Shown here one piece after another: positions 63,226-64,000 of a DNA stretch of 64,000 bases. Source of the stretch: Thalassomonas actiniarum (GTDB taxonomy: Bacteria; Pseudomonadota; Gammaproteobacteria; Enterobacterales; Alteromonadaceae); contig NZ_CP059735.1 in NCBI RefSeq assembly GCF_000948975.2, positions 496,001 to 560,000 on the forward strand, given 5' to 3'. Position numbers and translations under genes: made by a program. The notes beneath the pieces were generated by a model. It made no database searches, had not been told where the DNA came from, and was given only the letters and a program-made list of their open reading frames with translations. Within the stretch, counting starts at the first letter, position 1; the number at the start of each line of letters is the position of its first letter.

Positions 63226-64000
63226 TTAAATATGGGTGTGGGATTGCTCGGTAAAAACCTGCTTATCGTGCCACCTTACTAAGGTGAGGTGATTTCCCCA
63301 GACGCAACCAGTGTCCAGGGCATAAAGATTGGCATGAGGACACTGGCCCATCAGGGAAGCCCAGTGACCAAAAACCCAGCTGGCTGAGTCCAGCTGCTTA
63401 TTGAGTTGATACCAGGGGAAGATATCTTTGGGGGCATGCTCGGGGGTTTCTTTACAGTTAAACTCCAATGACAAATCTTCCCGGCAGTAGCGCATCCGGG
63501 TGAAGGCATTGATGGTGTAACGGAACTTTGCTACTTCGGTTTTTGCCTGGTGCCAGTTGTCGGGAGAGTTACCGTACATCTGCTTCAGCCAGGTATCCCG
63601 GTTGCTGCTTTTTAGTTTTTCACTGGCGCTTGCCGCCTGGACAAGGGCGTCTTTTATACTCCACTGGGGTGATAAACCGGCGTGGCTGATATAGGTTTCT
63701 TCTTCCGGCAGTTGGCGCAGCAGCGGCTGCCCGGCTAACCACTGGATTAAATCTTGCAGATCCGGGGCCTGGAGTATCGGCTCCAGTTTGTCTTTGGGAT
63801 TGGCTGTTTTAATACCGGCGGCGATGGCAAGTAAATGCAGGTCGTGGTTACCCAGTACCATTTTGGCACTTTCTCCCAGGGAGATTAAAAACCTCAAAGT
63901 CTCAAGGGATTGCGGCCCGCGGGCGACGACATCGCCGGCCAGGTATAATTGATCCTGCTCAGGGCAAAAATCGGCCTGGTTGAGCAGGCTTTTAAGCTCT
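63226..64000 (-). CDS. apaH: Diadenosine tetraphosphatase ApaH (N-terminus beyond the window)
   Basis: ApaH splits Ap4A into two ADP and also removes Np4-type caps from RNA. The frame is open from 64000 on the minus strand. It shows the phosphoesterase motifs GDVVARGPQS and LGNHDLHLLA, then AFTRMRYC and the C-terminal ASWVFGHWASLMG and LDTGCVWGNHLTLV segments as in E. coli ApaH. The TTG at 63897 is internal. About 20-25 N-terminal residues, including the first metal motif, lie outside the window. Confidence 0.96.
   Translation of the reverse strand, partial: ELKSLLNQADFCPEQDQLYLAGDVVARGPQSLETLRFLISLGESAKMVLGNHDLHLLAIAAGIKTANPKDKLEPILQAPDLQDLIQWLAGQPLLRQLPEEETYISHAGLSPQWSIKDALVQAASASEKLKSSNRDTWLKQMYGNSPDNWHQAKTEVAKFRYTINAFTRMRYCREDLSLEFNCKETPEHAPKDIFPWYQLNKQLDSASWVFGHWASLMGQCPHANLYALDTGCVWGNHLTLVRWHDKQVFTEQSHTHI

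Overview
The window is chromosomal DNA from a marine gammaproteobacterium, most likely Alteromonadales/Colwelliaceae (Thalassomonas, Thalassotalea or Colwellia type). This rests on the hflX-hflK-hflC-DUF2065-purA order, ArcA with a separate single-domain Hpt protein, an NSS-type sodium symporter, HDOD and GGDEF/EAL regulators, and the codon style. The genus is an inference. Most of the window is core metabolism and housekeeping, with one accessory patch and an unusual repeat family.

Layout. 1-4414: end of hflX, the HflKC membrane complex, a DUF2065 protein with a decayed duplicate of its 3' end, and purA with its promoter and terminator. 4415-7100: a low-GC accessory patch between purA and gltD with three or four unrecognised small genes and two pairs of short direct repeats. 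7104-14564: gltBD (glutamate synthase) and folE2. 14939-17804: the Arc signalling block (HptA, ArcA and a membrane histidine kinase), then rsmC. 19210-23777: a lysine riboswitch followed by a four-gene operon (DapA, DapD, a LysA-family decarboxylase and an AstE-like zinc hydrolase). 23930-26799: a Zur-type box, a small Cys/His protein and a His/Glu-rich ZnuD-like TonB receptor. 26878-33119: cvfB, terB-like and an RND efflux pair. 33291-37657: a 2OG-Fe(II) oxygenase, a lipoprotein with a duplicated 3' end, and a GAF-GAF-GGDEF-EAL protein. 37761-44835: putA with a divergent Lrp-type regulator, an HDOD protein and an NSS transporter. 44917-50501: RNA modification and rescue (RlmI-like methyltransferase, ArfB), a secreted ATP-dependent ligase, and DUF3581, GIY-YIG and DUF2797 proteins. 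50643-53399: a second HDOD protein, then glnK-amtB behind a sigma-54 promoter with NtrC sites. 53755-64000: Dyp peroxidase, argR/mdh, ispB, rplU-rpmA-obgE, folA, a chemoreceptor and apaH (cut by the window end).

The most unusual feature is a modular, structured repeat present in four places (33167, 53457, 56439 and 60974 on the minus strand). Every copy starts exactly at the T-tract of a different gene's intrinsic terminator and has the same orientation relative to that gene. Units are 52 or about 100 nt. They fold into hairpins whose stems change by compensating substitutions between loci, while the apical loops keep nGGA. In all three multi-unit arrays the unit next to the terminator is the short 52-nt form. 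I do not recognise this family. It could be a mobile element that targets terminators, or a read-through RNA with CsrA/RsmA-like GGA loops.

How the genes work together: nitrogen assimilation is prominent (gltBD, glnK-amtB with NtrC/sigma-54 control, argR, putA with its Lrp-type regulator), as are redox and metal control (Arc relay, Zur-type zinc uptake, Dyp peroxidase). All functions are read from sequence and family knowledge; nothing was searched or computed.
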